Notes: generated by a model not told the origin, from the letters alone. Counted from the stretch's first letter, positions 54,201-61,913 are shown. The stretch is DNA of 64,000 nt from Roseivirga seohaensis (GCF_001592945.1 NZ_LRPB01000012.1:1-64000), one strand, 5' to 3'. Numbers and translations: made by a program.

Positions 54201-54647
54201 TCATTTCTTGATTTGAATACCCGAATACAAATCATCGGGCAAACCATCGCTATCCCAATCTAAAAAACCCGTAAACTCTCCTTTACCATCCATCCAGACG
54301 AATTTATATGCGGTGGTAATGTCATTTTCTGTAAGGTAAAGACTGTCGCCTTTTACTTCCCATGTGCCCGAAGTTTCCATGGATACTTCTCCAGATAAAT
54401 CGGTGTACACAGAAGCGTACTTTCCATCTTCCGTATAAGTGGTCAGTATGGGTTTAATGCCAAGAATTTCTTCCCAACTGCCAATAGGGACTTTAAATGC
54501 TGTTTCCTCTGGCTTGCCGTGGTCTATAGTGACGATCATGGATTCATTATACCATTCACCAATAATGAACTCAGCATTGTTGGTTTTGGAGCAAGAAGAA
54601 ATTGCGCAAAGCACAAGTCCGAAAAAGTGCAGTTTAGTAAGTTTCAT
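54201..54647 (-). CDS. Lipoprotein
   Basis: 148 residues. Lipobox LVLCAISSC (acyl Cys about residue 19). The mature part has GEWYNESMIVTIDHG and SGTWEVKGDSLYLTEND, the pattern of lipocalin-like proteins (WxY start, strands alternating) also seen in DUF4488/DUF5004 types. It ends with an acidic DWDSDGLPDDLYSG. Function unknown. It is first in a two-gene minus-strand unit with the DUF1761 gene. Confidence 0.78.
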   Translation of the reverse strand: MKLTKLHFFGLVLCAISSCSKTNNAEFIIGEWYNESMIVTIDHGKPEETAFKVPIGSWEEILGIKPILTTYTEDGKYASVYTDLSGEVSMETSGTWEVKGDSLYLTENDITTAYKFVWMDGKGEFTGFLDWDSDGLPDDLYSGIQIKK

Positions 54648-55040
54648 TCAGTTTAATTTATAAAGTTAAGCCCGTTGGTCAAAATAGAATTAGTATGACC
54701 TAGGTACTTGATGTTTACATTAAAGTACTGATAGTCATTGTTTTAATAGTGGTGAAGACAAGTCAGTATCTATATCAAATATAGTTAAGAATTACCAGAA
54801 GATACTGTATGCGTTGAAACCTCTTTATTAAAGGATCGAACAACTCTCCAAATAATGAAGGAATCCAAAGCTGTTTTTAATAGAAACATCAACAACCGTA
54901 AAGTTCAAATTATTTAGTTTCCCAAACGGGTTTACTTAATTAGTTATTGTATATTTAATGGTTGAAAGTATGGCTGAAGGTTGTTATATACTCCATTATT
55001 TATTATTATTGTTTAGGGTAAAAAAGTAAATTTTTTTCAG
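54648..55040. other. AT-rich intergenic region before the lasso precursor
   Basis: 393 bases without a credible gene. It contains the left copy of a degenerate direct repeat (54879-54914, see the repeat entry) and, nearer the precursor, a very AT-rich stretch with candidate promoter elements but no exact TAnnTTTG box. Read on the minus strand, the repeat region is open and could be a fragment of an old gene. Confidence 0.6.
54879..54914 (+). repeat. Left copy of degenerate 36-bp direct repeat
   Basis: Begins AATAGAAACATCAACAACC and ends TTCAAATTATT. It matches 30 of 36 bases of the copy at 61878-61913, in the same orientation, and all six differences are transitions. The two copies bracket the lasso cluster. 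Read on the minus strand both encode a similar peptide (NNLNFTVVDVSI here), with two of the four codon changes synonymous, so both may derive from one coding sequence. Confidence 0.6.
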
Positions 55041-55181
55041 ATGAAGGAAAAATGCAAATTAAATTCACAAAAGATAAGAGGCCAGTGGAAAAAGCCTTCA
55101 ATTAAAAAAACAGTTAGGATTTCATCCATTACGAAAGGGACATTTGGCCCTTCAGTATTTGATGGTAGTTTTACGTCTTGA
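55041..55181 (+). CDS. Lasso peptide precursor (A peptide)
   Basis: 46 residues. Leader residues 1-32 (MKEKCKLNSQKIRGQW, then KKPSIKKTVRISSITK) and core 33-46 GTFGPSVFDGSFTS. Seen: Thr31 at -2, the residue lasso proteases need; Gly33 as core residue 1; Asp41 as core residue 9, able to close a nine-residue Gly1-Asp9 macrolactam ring; a five-residue tail GSFTS; and a C-terminal Ser. The leader has Trp16-x2-Pro19-x-Ile21 at -17, -14 and -12, the spacing of the YxxPxL leader motif bound by PqqD-like B1 proteins, with Trp for Tyr. The gene ends 32 bases before the cyclase gene on the same strand. The peptide is predicted, not known; Phe12 could be the steric lock. A 14-residue product would be at the short end for lasso peptides. 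Confidence 0.85.
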   Translation: MKEKCKLNSQKIRGQWKKPSIKKTVRISSITKGTFGPSVFDGSFTS

Positions 55182-55213
55182 TGACAATTTAGTATTCAGA
55201 TGAGTTTTTTTAA

Positions 55214-57094
55214 ATGAGTTTATTTTTTGGTTTGTTTGATTTGGAAAATGAAATAGTTCCAGATCAAGTTTATCAGAGTTTTTGTAAAACTCAAATTGAT
55301 ATTGAAAGTGAGTTCCATTCTTTGAGTGGGACTCACTTTTTTTTGGGGAGAAATGGCAAGCAGAAGGATAGTGGCCTCTTTGCGAGCGAAGATGGAAGAT
55401 ACTACGCTGTGATCGATGCGCGCCTAGATGGGGTAGGTAAACTTGTATCCGAATTGAAAAGTAGCTATCCAGAAGTAAGTCAGGATACTTGTCATAATTT
55501 ACTGGTTTTTAAAGCTTATTTGGTATGGGGAGAAGAGTGTACTTCGCATTTACAGGGTGATTTTGCAATAATGGTTTATGATAGTGAGCTTAATTCAGTT
55601 TGGGGTTCTCGAGACCACTTAGGCATAATGCCATTCTTTTATTGTATTAGAAGTTCTACAATGGTTTTTGCGCAATTGCCGTCTATAGTAGCTTCCGTAG
55701 TTAATAGCTCGATTAACTTTAATTATATAGCAAATTACTTGGCCTTTATGCCAACAGATGGAGAGTATACCTTTTTTGAAGATATCCATACTCTTAAGGC
55801 AGGTCAAAATATAAGGTTTCAAACCTCAGGTTTTAGTGTTTCAACATATTATACACTAGGGGCCACATTGGATAGGAGCTTAAAGCCTGATGAGACCGCT
55901 AGCAAATTGCTGGAATTGATGAGTCTTGCAGTGAAAGATCGCTTGGGAAATGCTCAGATACCGTCAAGTATGCTTAGTGGAGGTTTAGATTCTTCAACTG
56001 TTAGTTGCCTTGTTGCTCGTGAAATATCAAAGGAAGACAAAAAACTGCATGCTTATACCTATGTACCAATGGAAGGTGTCAAATATCCGAATCTTCCAGG
56101 ACTATTTGTAAATGAGGGACCATTTGCAAAAAAGGTTAAAGAGGCTTATACAAATATTGATCTCTCTTTAATTGATTTGAAAGGTGTGAGTATATTTACT
56201 CATTTGGAGAGATACCTAAAACTCTGCGGTGCGCTGGAGGTTCATAATTTTTATAATTGGCTATGGACGCAAGAATTTCTAATACGATGTAAAGATAAAG
56301 GAAGCACTGTATTATTCTCTGGCCAAATGGGAAATCTAAGTATTTCTTATAATGGTAGACTTTATGGTCTAGAGTTGGCAAAGAAAGGTAAATGGAAAGA
56401 ATTTGTTAACTATGAACTTAAAACAAAAAAACTAAAGGGCAGAAAAGTTATTACTCATTTGGCATACCAAATGTTTTGTGCTTTTGCTCCTTCTAAACTA
56501 AGGGTGTTTGTAGATACCTATATAAGCCAACTGGGGTCTCATAGTTACAATTGGATGGTCAAAGATTCTTTTTTGAAAAAAAATAATTTAGGGAAAAGGT
56601 CTTTTCTCAAAGCTAATAATACCTTTAAGAATGATAGAGCACTACGTGTCCAAATGGCATCTTATATCCAGAAGTTAGCAGTTAATAGTAAAACCTATGA
56701 GCAAATCTATGGAGTAAGAGAACTCGACCCAACTGCGGATAAGCGTTTACTTGAATTTTCTTTGTCAATACCATCTGAGTACTGGTCGTTACATGGTGAA
56801 AACAGATATATGGCAAGAGAAATGAGCAAGGGCTTGTTGCCAGATGAAATACGGCTAAACAAAAAAAAGGGTAGGCAGTTGATCGATAGTAATCTATTGA
56901 TATTGCAAGATCTAGATGAAATAAAAAGAAGGATTAGTGGCTGGAAAAACATGAAAGAGTTAAGTGATATTTTTGAATTTGATAAGGTGCTTAAACACTT
57001 GGATTCATATGACTTTAACAGCTATGACCCCGATTTTAGTACGTTTTTAAGTAGGCTGATTGCAGTATGTTTATTAGTTGAAATGAATAGTTGA
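55214..57094 (+). CDS. Lasso cyclase (C protein, asparagine-synthetase homologue)
   Basis: 626 residues. The N-terminal glutaminase-like domain (MSLFFGLFDLENE, then LQGDFAIMVYDSELNSVWGS, RDHLG) lacks the catalytic Cys2, as lasso cyclases do. The synthetase domain has the ATP pyrophosphatase loop LSGGLDSSTVS (Ser255-Ser261) and the C-terminal DPTADKRLLEFSLSIPSEYW and RYMAREMSKGLLPDEIR segments of the family. It should adenylate Asp41 of the precursor and form the amide with Gly33. It is directly downstream of the precursor gene, and its end lies 2 bases from the convergent HTTM gene stop. Confidence 0.9.
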   Translation: MSLFFGLFDLENEIVPDQVYQSFCKTQIDIESEFHSLSGTHFFLGRNGKQKDSGLFASEDGRYYAVIDARLDGVGKLVSELKSSYPEVSQDTCHNLLVFKAYLVWGEECTSHLQGDFAIMVYDSELNSVWGSRDHLGIMPFFYCIRSSTMVFAQLPSIVASVVNSSINFNYIANYLAFMPTDGEYTFFEDIHTLKAGQNIRFQTSGFSVSTYYTLGATLDRSLKPDETASKLLELMSLAVKDRLGNAQIPSSMLSGGLDSSTVSCLVAREISKEDKKLHAYTYVPMEGVKYPNLPGLFVNEGPFAKKVKEAYTNIDLSLIDLKGVSIFTHLERYLKLCGALEVHNFYNWLWTQEFLIRCKDKGSTVLFSGQMGNLSISYNGRLYGLELAKKGKWKEFVNYELKTKKLKGRKVITHLAYQMFCAFAPSKLRVFVDTYISQLGSHSYNWMVKDSFLKKNNLGKRSFLKANNTFKNDRALRVQMASYIQKLAVNSKTYEQIYGVRELDPTADKRLLEFSLSIPSEYWSLHGENRYMAREMSKGLLPDEIRLNKKKGRQLIDSNLLILQDLDEIKRRISGWKNMKELSDIFEFDKVLKHLDSYDFNSYDPDFSTFLSRLIAVCLLVEMNS

Positions 57095-57096
57095 TT

Positions 57097-57921
57097 TTAT
57101 AAATATTCAACCAACCACCTATTACAATAGATAATAGCGGGGTATGCGGCAATAAATACCCAGAAAAATGTGCCCAAACCAAGGGCCCAGCTATTTATTA
57201 AATGGAATGTAAATCCTAGGCTCAATAAAACTATCAAGCCAATATTGCCACCAAATAAAGCCAAGGGAAAGGTGAGTTCGAACATAATTACTGACCAAGA
57301 AAGTAATCTGTTGAATTTATGGTTTTTAAATACCGACCAATTTGATATTGAGGATATATAAATGGGATTGTTGAGAACACGTAAAATTGCTTTGCCATTT
57401 CTCCATTCGACTTCTTTAAGTTTTGTAATTCCATTTTCAAAATAAACAAGACAGCATTGTATGGCAATAGCCCATATGCAAAAAAGCTCGGTAAGTTCAC
57501 TATTTGGTACTAACCTTTGTAAACTAAGTGTTACAAAAATGGCCTGTAGGAAAACGGAATATCCAGTTCGTATAATTACTCTAATATTAAACAATAGTAA
57601 ACCCGATATATAAATCCACCAAATTGCCATACTGCTCAGCCAGTAGTTGTTGCTGAAGCAAAACAAAACAATGGCAGCTAGAATTCTAGCTATAATTAAC
57701 CATAGTACATTGGGGTAGTCAAGTAACTTGCTTAATAATGGAAAGATGAACTTTGCATGAGCTAAAGAAGAACGAAACCGACTTATGGTTGACCAAGAAA
57801 AAAGGTGGTTGCTCTGAAAGAATCTTCTTCTAGATAATTGTTCAATTGAATTTATAATTATACCAATTGAAGCAATTTTTGCAATGGCTAATAAAGTACT
57901 GTTTAGATCACTAAATAACAT
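57097..57921 (-). CDS. HTTM-domain membrane protein (SdpB-like)
   Basis: 274 residues, about seven membrane helices. Motifs of the HTTM family (vitamin-K-carboxylase-related, including SdpB): YFENGITKLKEVEWRNGKAI, RVLNNPIY, and the late HLINSWALGLGTFFWVFIAA followed by YPAIIYC. In Bacillus the SdpB/SdpA pair is needed to mature the SDP toxin. Its partner here (57911-58417) overlaps by 11 bases. In a lasso cluster without an ABC exporter it could process, export or protect against the peptide (inference). A carboxylase-like reaction cannot be claimed. Confidence 0.72.
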   Translation of the reverse strand: MLFSDLNSTLLAIAKIASIGIIINSIEQLSRRRFFQSNHLFSWSTISRFRSSLAHAKFIFPLLSKLLDYPNVLWLIIARILAAIVLFCFSNNYWLSSMAIWWIYISGLLLFNIRVIIRTGYSVFLQAIFVTLSLQRLVPNSELTELFCIWAIAIQCCLVYFENGITKLKEVEWRNGKAILRVLNNPIYISSISNWSVFKNHKFNRLLSWSVIMFELTFPLALFGGNIGLIVLLSLGFTFHLINSWALGLGTFFWVFIAAYPAIIYCNRWLVEYL

Positions 57922-58417
57922 TGCCTTTTAAAATTGATGATTTGAACAAAAAGTCAGTAGTTGTAGCCTGTTCATCAATTGTTATTGAAAGCTCAAAAGT
58001 TTCTTCATGAATAACTTTCTCTTGAATTAAATAATTCGCAATAAGTCTAGAAGTCAATTCCGACTTTCTTTTAATCTTCTCATCATTGGTGTCGTTTATC
58101 GAAGCCAGAATAATTTGCCAAAGCCCATTTGACTCATGGAATTTAGGGGTCCATAATGGTCCAAAGAAAGATATATGTGGACGTATGTCAAACTTTTTCC
58201 ATTCTAACCATGTCCCGTCCTGAGTTTTCTCTCTAATGAAGAGTTCTAAGCTTGGTAAGGGCTTAGAAAAAAGAGCCCATTGATTAATCGGGAATAGATA
58301 AGAAAAAATATTGAAGAACTTCGCCAAATCCCCATAATGGGCATTCGGAAATAGAATTCTTACTAAACTAAATGTAATCCAGAAAACCAGTATTGATAAA
58401 ATAAAGGTTTCAATCAT
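57911..58417 (-). CDS. Membrane-anchored partner of the HTTM protein (SdpA-like)
   Basis: 168 residues. One N-terminal membrane helix (about 3-24, FILSILVFWITFSLVRILF), then an extracytoplasmic beta-rich domain: FPINQWALFSKPLPSLELFI, then REKTQDGTWLEWKKFDI. The W-x-x-F-S-x-x-P and DG-W pattern resembles SdpA and the C-terminal domain of lipase-maturation-factor-type HTTM partners. The start overlaps nothing upstream; the end overlaps the SdpB-like gene by 11 bases, so the two are translationally coupled. Homology to SdpA is my reading of motif and context, not proved. Confidence 0.6.
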   Translation of the reverse strand: MIETFILSILVFWITFSLVRILFPNAHYGDLAKFFNIFSYLFPINQWALFSKPLPSLELFIREKTQDGTWLEWKKFDIRPHISFFGPLWTPKFHESNGLWQIILASINDTNDEKIKRKSELTSRLIANYLIQEKVIHEETFELSITIDEQATTTDFLFKSSILKGNVI

Positions 58418-58771
58418 AGTTGCTTAGGTCATTTAATGTTGTTGAAACTTAAAATTAACTTATTAGGCTTATTTTTAACTATTCCTTTTATCTGTTTTTT
58501 TTAATTTAAGGGTATTTGAATTTTAGTAGAAGTTAGCTGACATCCATTCTTAAGAATTGCCCGAGCTCTTTCTCTTATGCTACCAATGAGAACATCAAAC
58601 TAATATGCACTTTGGTCGTTCTCAACCTATTTTACGTGTTTGCATAGTCTCCGCTCATGTAGCCTGTGTTGCTTCATAATTTCTTGACACTTCTGTCTTA
58701 CTTGATTCCATACATAATAGTAATAGACACTGTCTATTATAAAATGGCATAGCTCATTTTGACGAAAGTGG
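58418..58771. other. Intergenic region inside the lasso cluster, possible decayed sequence
   Basis: 354 bases between the B2 protease stop and the SdpA-like start, all on the minus strand. No ORF above 35 codons fits. The minus strand has several short open stretches in different frames (for example LIGSIRERARAILKNGC at about 58600-58546), with a base composition more balanced than its surroundings, which suggests the remains of a gene or mobile element. A perfect palindrome lies at 58721-58739. I found no second lasso precursor here. Confidence 0.5.
58721..58739. promoter_or_regulatory. 19-bp palindrome after the B2 gene
   Basis: TAATAGACA (58721-58729), C, TGTCTATTA (58731-58739), perfect 9-bp arms with a single central base. 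It lies 33 bases past the B2 stop on the minus strand. It may be an operator, a weak terminator, or an end of a decayed mobile element. Confidence 0.45.
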
Positions 58772-59233
58772 CTAGTGTATGGCTTGTTTAAAATAGCCAA
58801 GTTTTCCTACTACGGAATACTCTTGGTGGTCTATTTCACCAGTAACAATTGTGTTTCCTGTTCTGACCCATGCGTGAGACTCTAGCAAATTCATTTTATT
58901 TAGTCTAACACCAATATAGGTTGTGTGTGCTATAGATTTTAATCGTAATAACCAATGTGCACAAAGTGCTTGGATTAGGCAACTACTTTCCCAAGGTGTA
59001 TTGTTGCTAACCCTAATTATTATTGTCTTTAGTCGGTTCACAAAGTTTATTTGATTACTTGATGAATCCAAAGGTGTTTCTTTATCAACTTGTCCAATCC
59101 AAGTAATGATTATTCGGAAAGGTATTATTAAAATACAAAGCCTACTAAAACCTAAGGTAATAAGAACAACTGCGTACAGTAATATGTCCTTTTTCCTTAT
59201 GGAAATAAGTTTATGAAGTGAGATGGGTATCAA
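58772..59233 (-). CDS. Lasso peptide biosynthesis B2 protease
   Basis: 153 residues with a TTG start (no ATG before the conserved domain; a TAG lies in frame 9 codons upstream). An N-terminal hydrophobic region (about 18-50) leads to the transglutaminase-like core: NTPWESSCLIQALCAHWLLR with catalytic Cys, then TTYIGVRLN and LESHAWVRTGNTIVTGE with catalytic His. It should cut the precursor after Lys32. Typical lasso systems split this function into B1 (leader binding) and B2; B1 here is the PqqD-like protein at 61487. It runs divergently from the nucleotidyltransferase gene. Confidence 0.88.
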   Translation of the reverse strand: MIPISLHKLISIRKKDILLYAVVLITLGFSRLCILIIPFRIIITWIGQVDKETPLDSSSNQINFVNRLKTIIIRVSNNTPWESSCLIQALCAHWLLRLKSIAHTTYIGVRLNKMNLLESHAWVRTGNTIVTGEIDHQEYSVVGKLGYFKQAIH

Positions 59234-59392
59234 GTATTTAAAATTTGTGTTATTTATCTAGGTGTCTACTTTGTTTTAAGATTTATCCTTTTCATGGAAG
59301 TAAGGAAAATCTCTTCGGTTTATTGATTTTTGAAGAACCTTTTAAAGACTATCAAAAGTAGTCAAATCTAAATTTTTACCTTATTATTATTT

Positions 59393-60502
59393 ATGAAGAA
59401 AACGGGTTTGTTTGCAGAATGTAGTTCTGAGTTGAAATTTTTTATCAGTTTGATAGAGCAACAAGAAAAAAAAAATACTGATGCAAAAATGGAAGGTATC
59501 AACTGTGATGACTTTATTAGCTTTTTATCTCGTCATCAGGTTATTAATTATATGTCGATCCTAATGCCAGTATTTAGGCCTAATATATCTGAGGCTGATT
59601 ATAACAAAGTTTCAAGGTTAGTAGAGGGAGAAGTATTTAGGCAACTTGAGCTAACACACACTCTGGTTAATATAGTCAAATTAATATATAAAAGTCAGAT
59701 AAACGTACTTTCTTTTAAAGGGCCTGTGCTATCATATGAACTATATGAATCCTATGGGTTAAAGTCATCTATTGACCTTGATTTATTAGTAAAGAAGGAG
59801 GATGTGGTAGCGGTTGAGGAATTACTTTTGAGTAGAGGTTATATGCCCGAGAAGCTGAGGCTTGGGAAGATGCCTCGGTTAGTTTGGAGACTTTTTAGGA
59901 TCTTCAACTACCATGGAGGATATATTAATCTCAAAAAACGGCAAAAGATCGAGTTACATTGGAAATTTTTTGCGTCAGAAAGGGCTTTTCCAAAGAGTAC
60001 TGAAGAGCAGTTTGAAACGCTAAAGCCTTGTGTGATTGCAGGGGAAACGATTTTTACTTTACCTAAAGAAGATCTTTTTATTTATTTGGCTATACATGGT
60101 TCGATACATCTTTGGGTAAGACTTAAGTGGCTACTGGATATAAGAGGGTTGCTTAATAAATATGGAAATGATATGGATTGGAAGTATGTTTTGAGAGAAA
60201 GCGACAGGGTAGATATGAGAAGAGCTATACTCCTTGCGGTCTATTTAAGCAATGTTTTTTTTGATACTATAATTCCTGTAGAGATGAAAGGGCAAAGCAA
60301 TGATAAGAATTTGGAAAAACTAGTAAAGAGGTCTGTTCGGAATATTACAGGAGATTTTAGCCCAGGGAGTAGACTAAAGTATACCCAAGTGATTATGCTT
60401 GTTAAGGGCAGACCATTGGAAAACTTAAAAGGGTATACCACACTGTTTTTTTACTATTTTACTAGACCTTTAGTTCTCGGCTACAAGAAGGTTTTTAATT
60501 AA
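59393..60502 (+). CDS. Lasso-cluster nucleotidyltransferase family protein
   Basis: 369 residues of the uncharacterised nucleotidyltransferase group (PF14907 type). The NT fold lies at about 95-150: VLSFKGPVLSYELYESYG and SIDLDLLVKKEDV, where GPxxS and DxD (Asp-x-Asp) are the metal/nucleotide site. The rest is helical (LHWKFFASERAFP, EDLFIYLAIHGSIHLWVRLK, WLLDIRGLL). In lasso clusters such enzymes occur with an HPr-kinase-like gene and are thought to add or modify nucleotide/phosphate groups. A -7-like TAAATTTT (7 of 8) is at 59369-59376. Confidence 0.82.
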   Translation: MKKTGLFAECSSELKFFISLIEQQEKKNTDAKMEGINCDDFISFLSRHQVINYMSILMPVFRPNISEADYNKVSRLVEGEVFRQLELTHTLVNIVKLIYKSQINVLSFKGPVLSYELYESYGLKSSIDLDLLVKKEDVVAVEELLLSRGYMPEKLRLGKMPRLVWRLFRIFNYHGGYINLKKRQKIELHWKFFASERAFPKSTEEQFETLKPCVIAGETIFTLPKEDLFIYLAIHGSIHLWVRLKWLLDIRGLLNKYGNDMDWKYVLRESDRVDMRRAILLAVYLSNVFFDTIIPVEMKGQSNDKNLEKLVKRSVRNITGDFSPGSRLKYTQVIMLVKGRPLENLKGYTTLFFYYFTRPLVLGYKKVFN

Positions 60503-60529
60503 TAACTCTTAAACTCTATCAAGGGGCGG

Positions 60530-61456
60530 TTAAACATTGAGAGTTTGTTCTATTATTTGTTTATAAAATAAGCCTTCGGTAGGGCGAGTGATAGAATTAA
60601 TGCTTGTGGACGAAGCTAACTTTGTGCAGAAATTGAAATGCTCCTTTTGAAGGTCTATAACATCAATCATGAAATGGCGATAAGTATTATTGAGTAGAGC
60701 GATAACTTTGTCTACCCCTGTCAAAGACTCTATTTTCAGTTTATGAATCCGCGAGTCGACTGATAGGCAGTAGATTGCTTTTAATGCGGTTTTCTCTGAA
60801 CAAAATTGATCACCAAGTTGAGCTTCAAATTTATTAACTATTGGTATATGGTTTAGTTTTGATTGATTCTTGTTTCCCACTATTCTTAATGTTTCAGGTG
60901 TTATTTTTATAATAGGAAATGATGGGACGACAAGAGGAGGCTGACTTGTTGATAATTCAATTAGAGATACATCATCGGATAAAATTGAATACCCTAAATC
61001 GTAACAAGCTGTCGCTATGGTAGACTTTCCAACTCCAGACACTCCAGCAAATATAATTGCTTCTTTGTCTTTTCTTATGGCACAACCATGAATAGCAAAC
61101 TTGCCTCTCATCAATAGCCAAAGCCCCAATACTCCTTGTAGTAAAATTTGTTTAGTTACTTTGAGATTTAAATCATTTCTAGTTTCAATAAGAATTTGAT
61201 TGTCCTGCTTAATCCATGCTTTAAGACCCACAGAATAATCCATTAATATGTTAGCTCTATTGCTCCATACCTTCAGTGTTTCATCGTGGTAAGAAAAGTA
61301 GCGGGTATTGTTGCCAAGCGAATCGGGTACTGAAAGGGTGTTAATTTCCACTTGTACATCTACTCTTTCTTTACATTGAGAGAGGTCAGGGATCGAAGGG
61401 AGTGCTTGGTTGGATTGTACTATGAACCCGTAAATTCTATAATGAAACTTGGTCAT
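60530..61456 (-). CDS. HPr-kinase-like lasso tailoring kinase
   Basis: 308 residues. P-loop at about 145-155: IFAGVSGVGKSTIATACYDL, then SILSDDVSLIEL with the Asp pair of HprK-type kinases, and VPSFPIIKITPETL. The N-terminal third (about 1-120) is an unrelated beta-rich domain that precedes the kinase in lasso-associated members. Related enzymes phosphorylate the C-terminal Ser of the paeninodin precursor; the precursor here also ends in Ser. It is downstream of the PqqD-like gene (30-base gap) and converges on the nucleotidyltransferase gene. Confidence 0.85.
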   Translation of the reverse strand: MTKFHYRIYGFIVQSNQALPSIPDLSQCKERVDVQVEINTLSVPDSLGNNTRYFSYHDETLKVWSNRANILMDYSVGLKAWIKQDNQILIETRNDLNLKVTKQILLQGVLGLWLLMRGKFAIHGCAIRKDKEAIIFAGVSGVGKSTIATACYDLGYSILSDDVSLIELSTSQPPLVVPSFPIIKITPETLRIVGNKNQSKLNHIPIVNKFEAQLGDQFCSEKTALKAIYCLSVDSRIHKLKIESLTGVDKVIALLNNTYRHFMIDVIDLQKEHFNFCTKLASSTSINSITRPTEGLFYKQIIEQTLNV

Positions 61457-61486
61457 TTTGATAAAAAAATCCCTCGAAGTGAGAGC

Positions 61487-61774
61487 CTAATTAATTTTTA
61501 TAAAGTTGTTTTCCCACATTTCAATTAAAAAGGAATTGACATGCTCAAAACACTCTTCCTCGCTGACATCATACTTAGCTTGTAATATTTTACATAAGTT
61601 TTCAATGCTGAGCTCTTCAGATAAAATATTCCAAATGTCACTAGCTATAGTGTCTAACTGAATATATCGATCAGTTTTTATGTCCATTATAATCACTTCA
61701 TTGTCTATTATACTAAAAATAATCTCTGGATTTCTAGAGACAAGTTCTGTTTTGCTAATATGGATGCGTTGCAT
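61487..61774 (-). CDS. PqqD-like lasso B1 leader-binding protein (RRE)
   Basis: 95 residues, the PqqD winged-helix RRE fold: VSRNPEIIFSIIDNEVIIMD, IKTDRYIQLDTIASDIWNIL, SEELSIENLCKILQAKYDVS and EEECFEHVNSFLIEMWENN. In lasso systems this domain binds the YxxP leader motif and presents it to B2. It is first of a minus-strand pair with the kinase; a -7 box lies 29 bases before its ATG. Confidence 0.92.
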   Translation of the reverse strand: MQRIHISKTELVSRNPEIIFSIIDNEVIIMDIKTDRYIQLDTIASDIWNILSEELSIENLCKILQAKYDVSEEECFEHVNSFLIEMWENNFIKIN

Positions 61775-61802
61775 TTTTTTAGACGTTTAGTAAGGTGATT
61801 CT

Positions 61803-61810
61803 CAAAAATA
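61803..61810 (-). promoter_or_regulatory. -7 box (TATTTTTG on minus) of the B1-kinase operon
   Basis: An exact TAnnTTTG on the minus strand, 29 bases upstream of the B1 ATG at 61774. It is the only exact box I see for the lasso genes. Confidence 0.6.
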
Positions 61811-61877
61811 TGTAATGCAACTTTAAAGTTTGTTTTAATTCGGATAATGTTTGTTGATGTATTCTACGATTGTCTTC

Positions 61878-61913
61878 AATAGAAACACTAACAACCACAA
61901 AATTCAGATTATT
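61878..61913 (+). repeat. Right copy of degenerate 36-bp direct repeat
   Basis: Begins AATAGAAACACTAACAACC and ends TTCAGATTATT; 30 of 36 bases match the copy at 54879-54914, same orientation, differences all transitions. The pair encloses about 7 kb holding all the lasso genes. Confidence 0.6.

Noticed and set aside
55214-57094. Reading the cyclase gene as a normal asparagine synthetase (asnB)
   Set aside because: The glutaminase Cys2 is missing, and a lasso precursor, B1 and B2 genes are next to it.
58640-58720. A second lasso precursor on the minus strand (ORF starting MESSKTEVSRNYEATQAT)
   Set aside because: Only 18 codons, no Gly core start with Asp/Glu at 7-9, and no leader motif.
61780-61900. 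Minus-strand open frame in front of the PqqD-like gene as a precursor
   Set aside because: No ATG, no leader or core pattern; it resembles a decayed fragment and contains the repeat copy.
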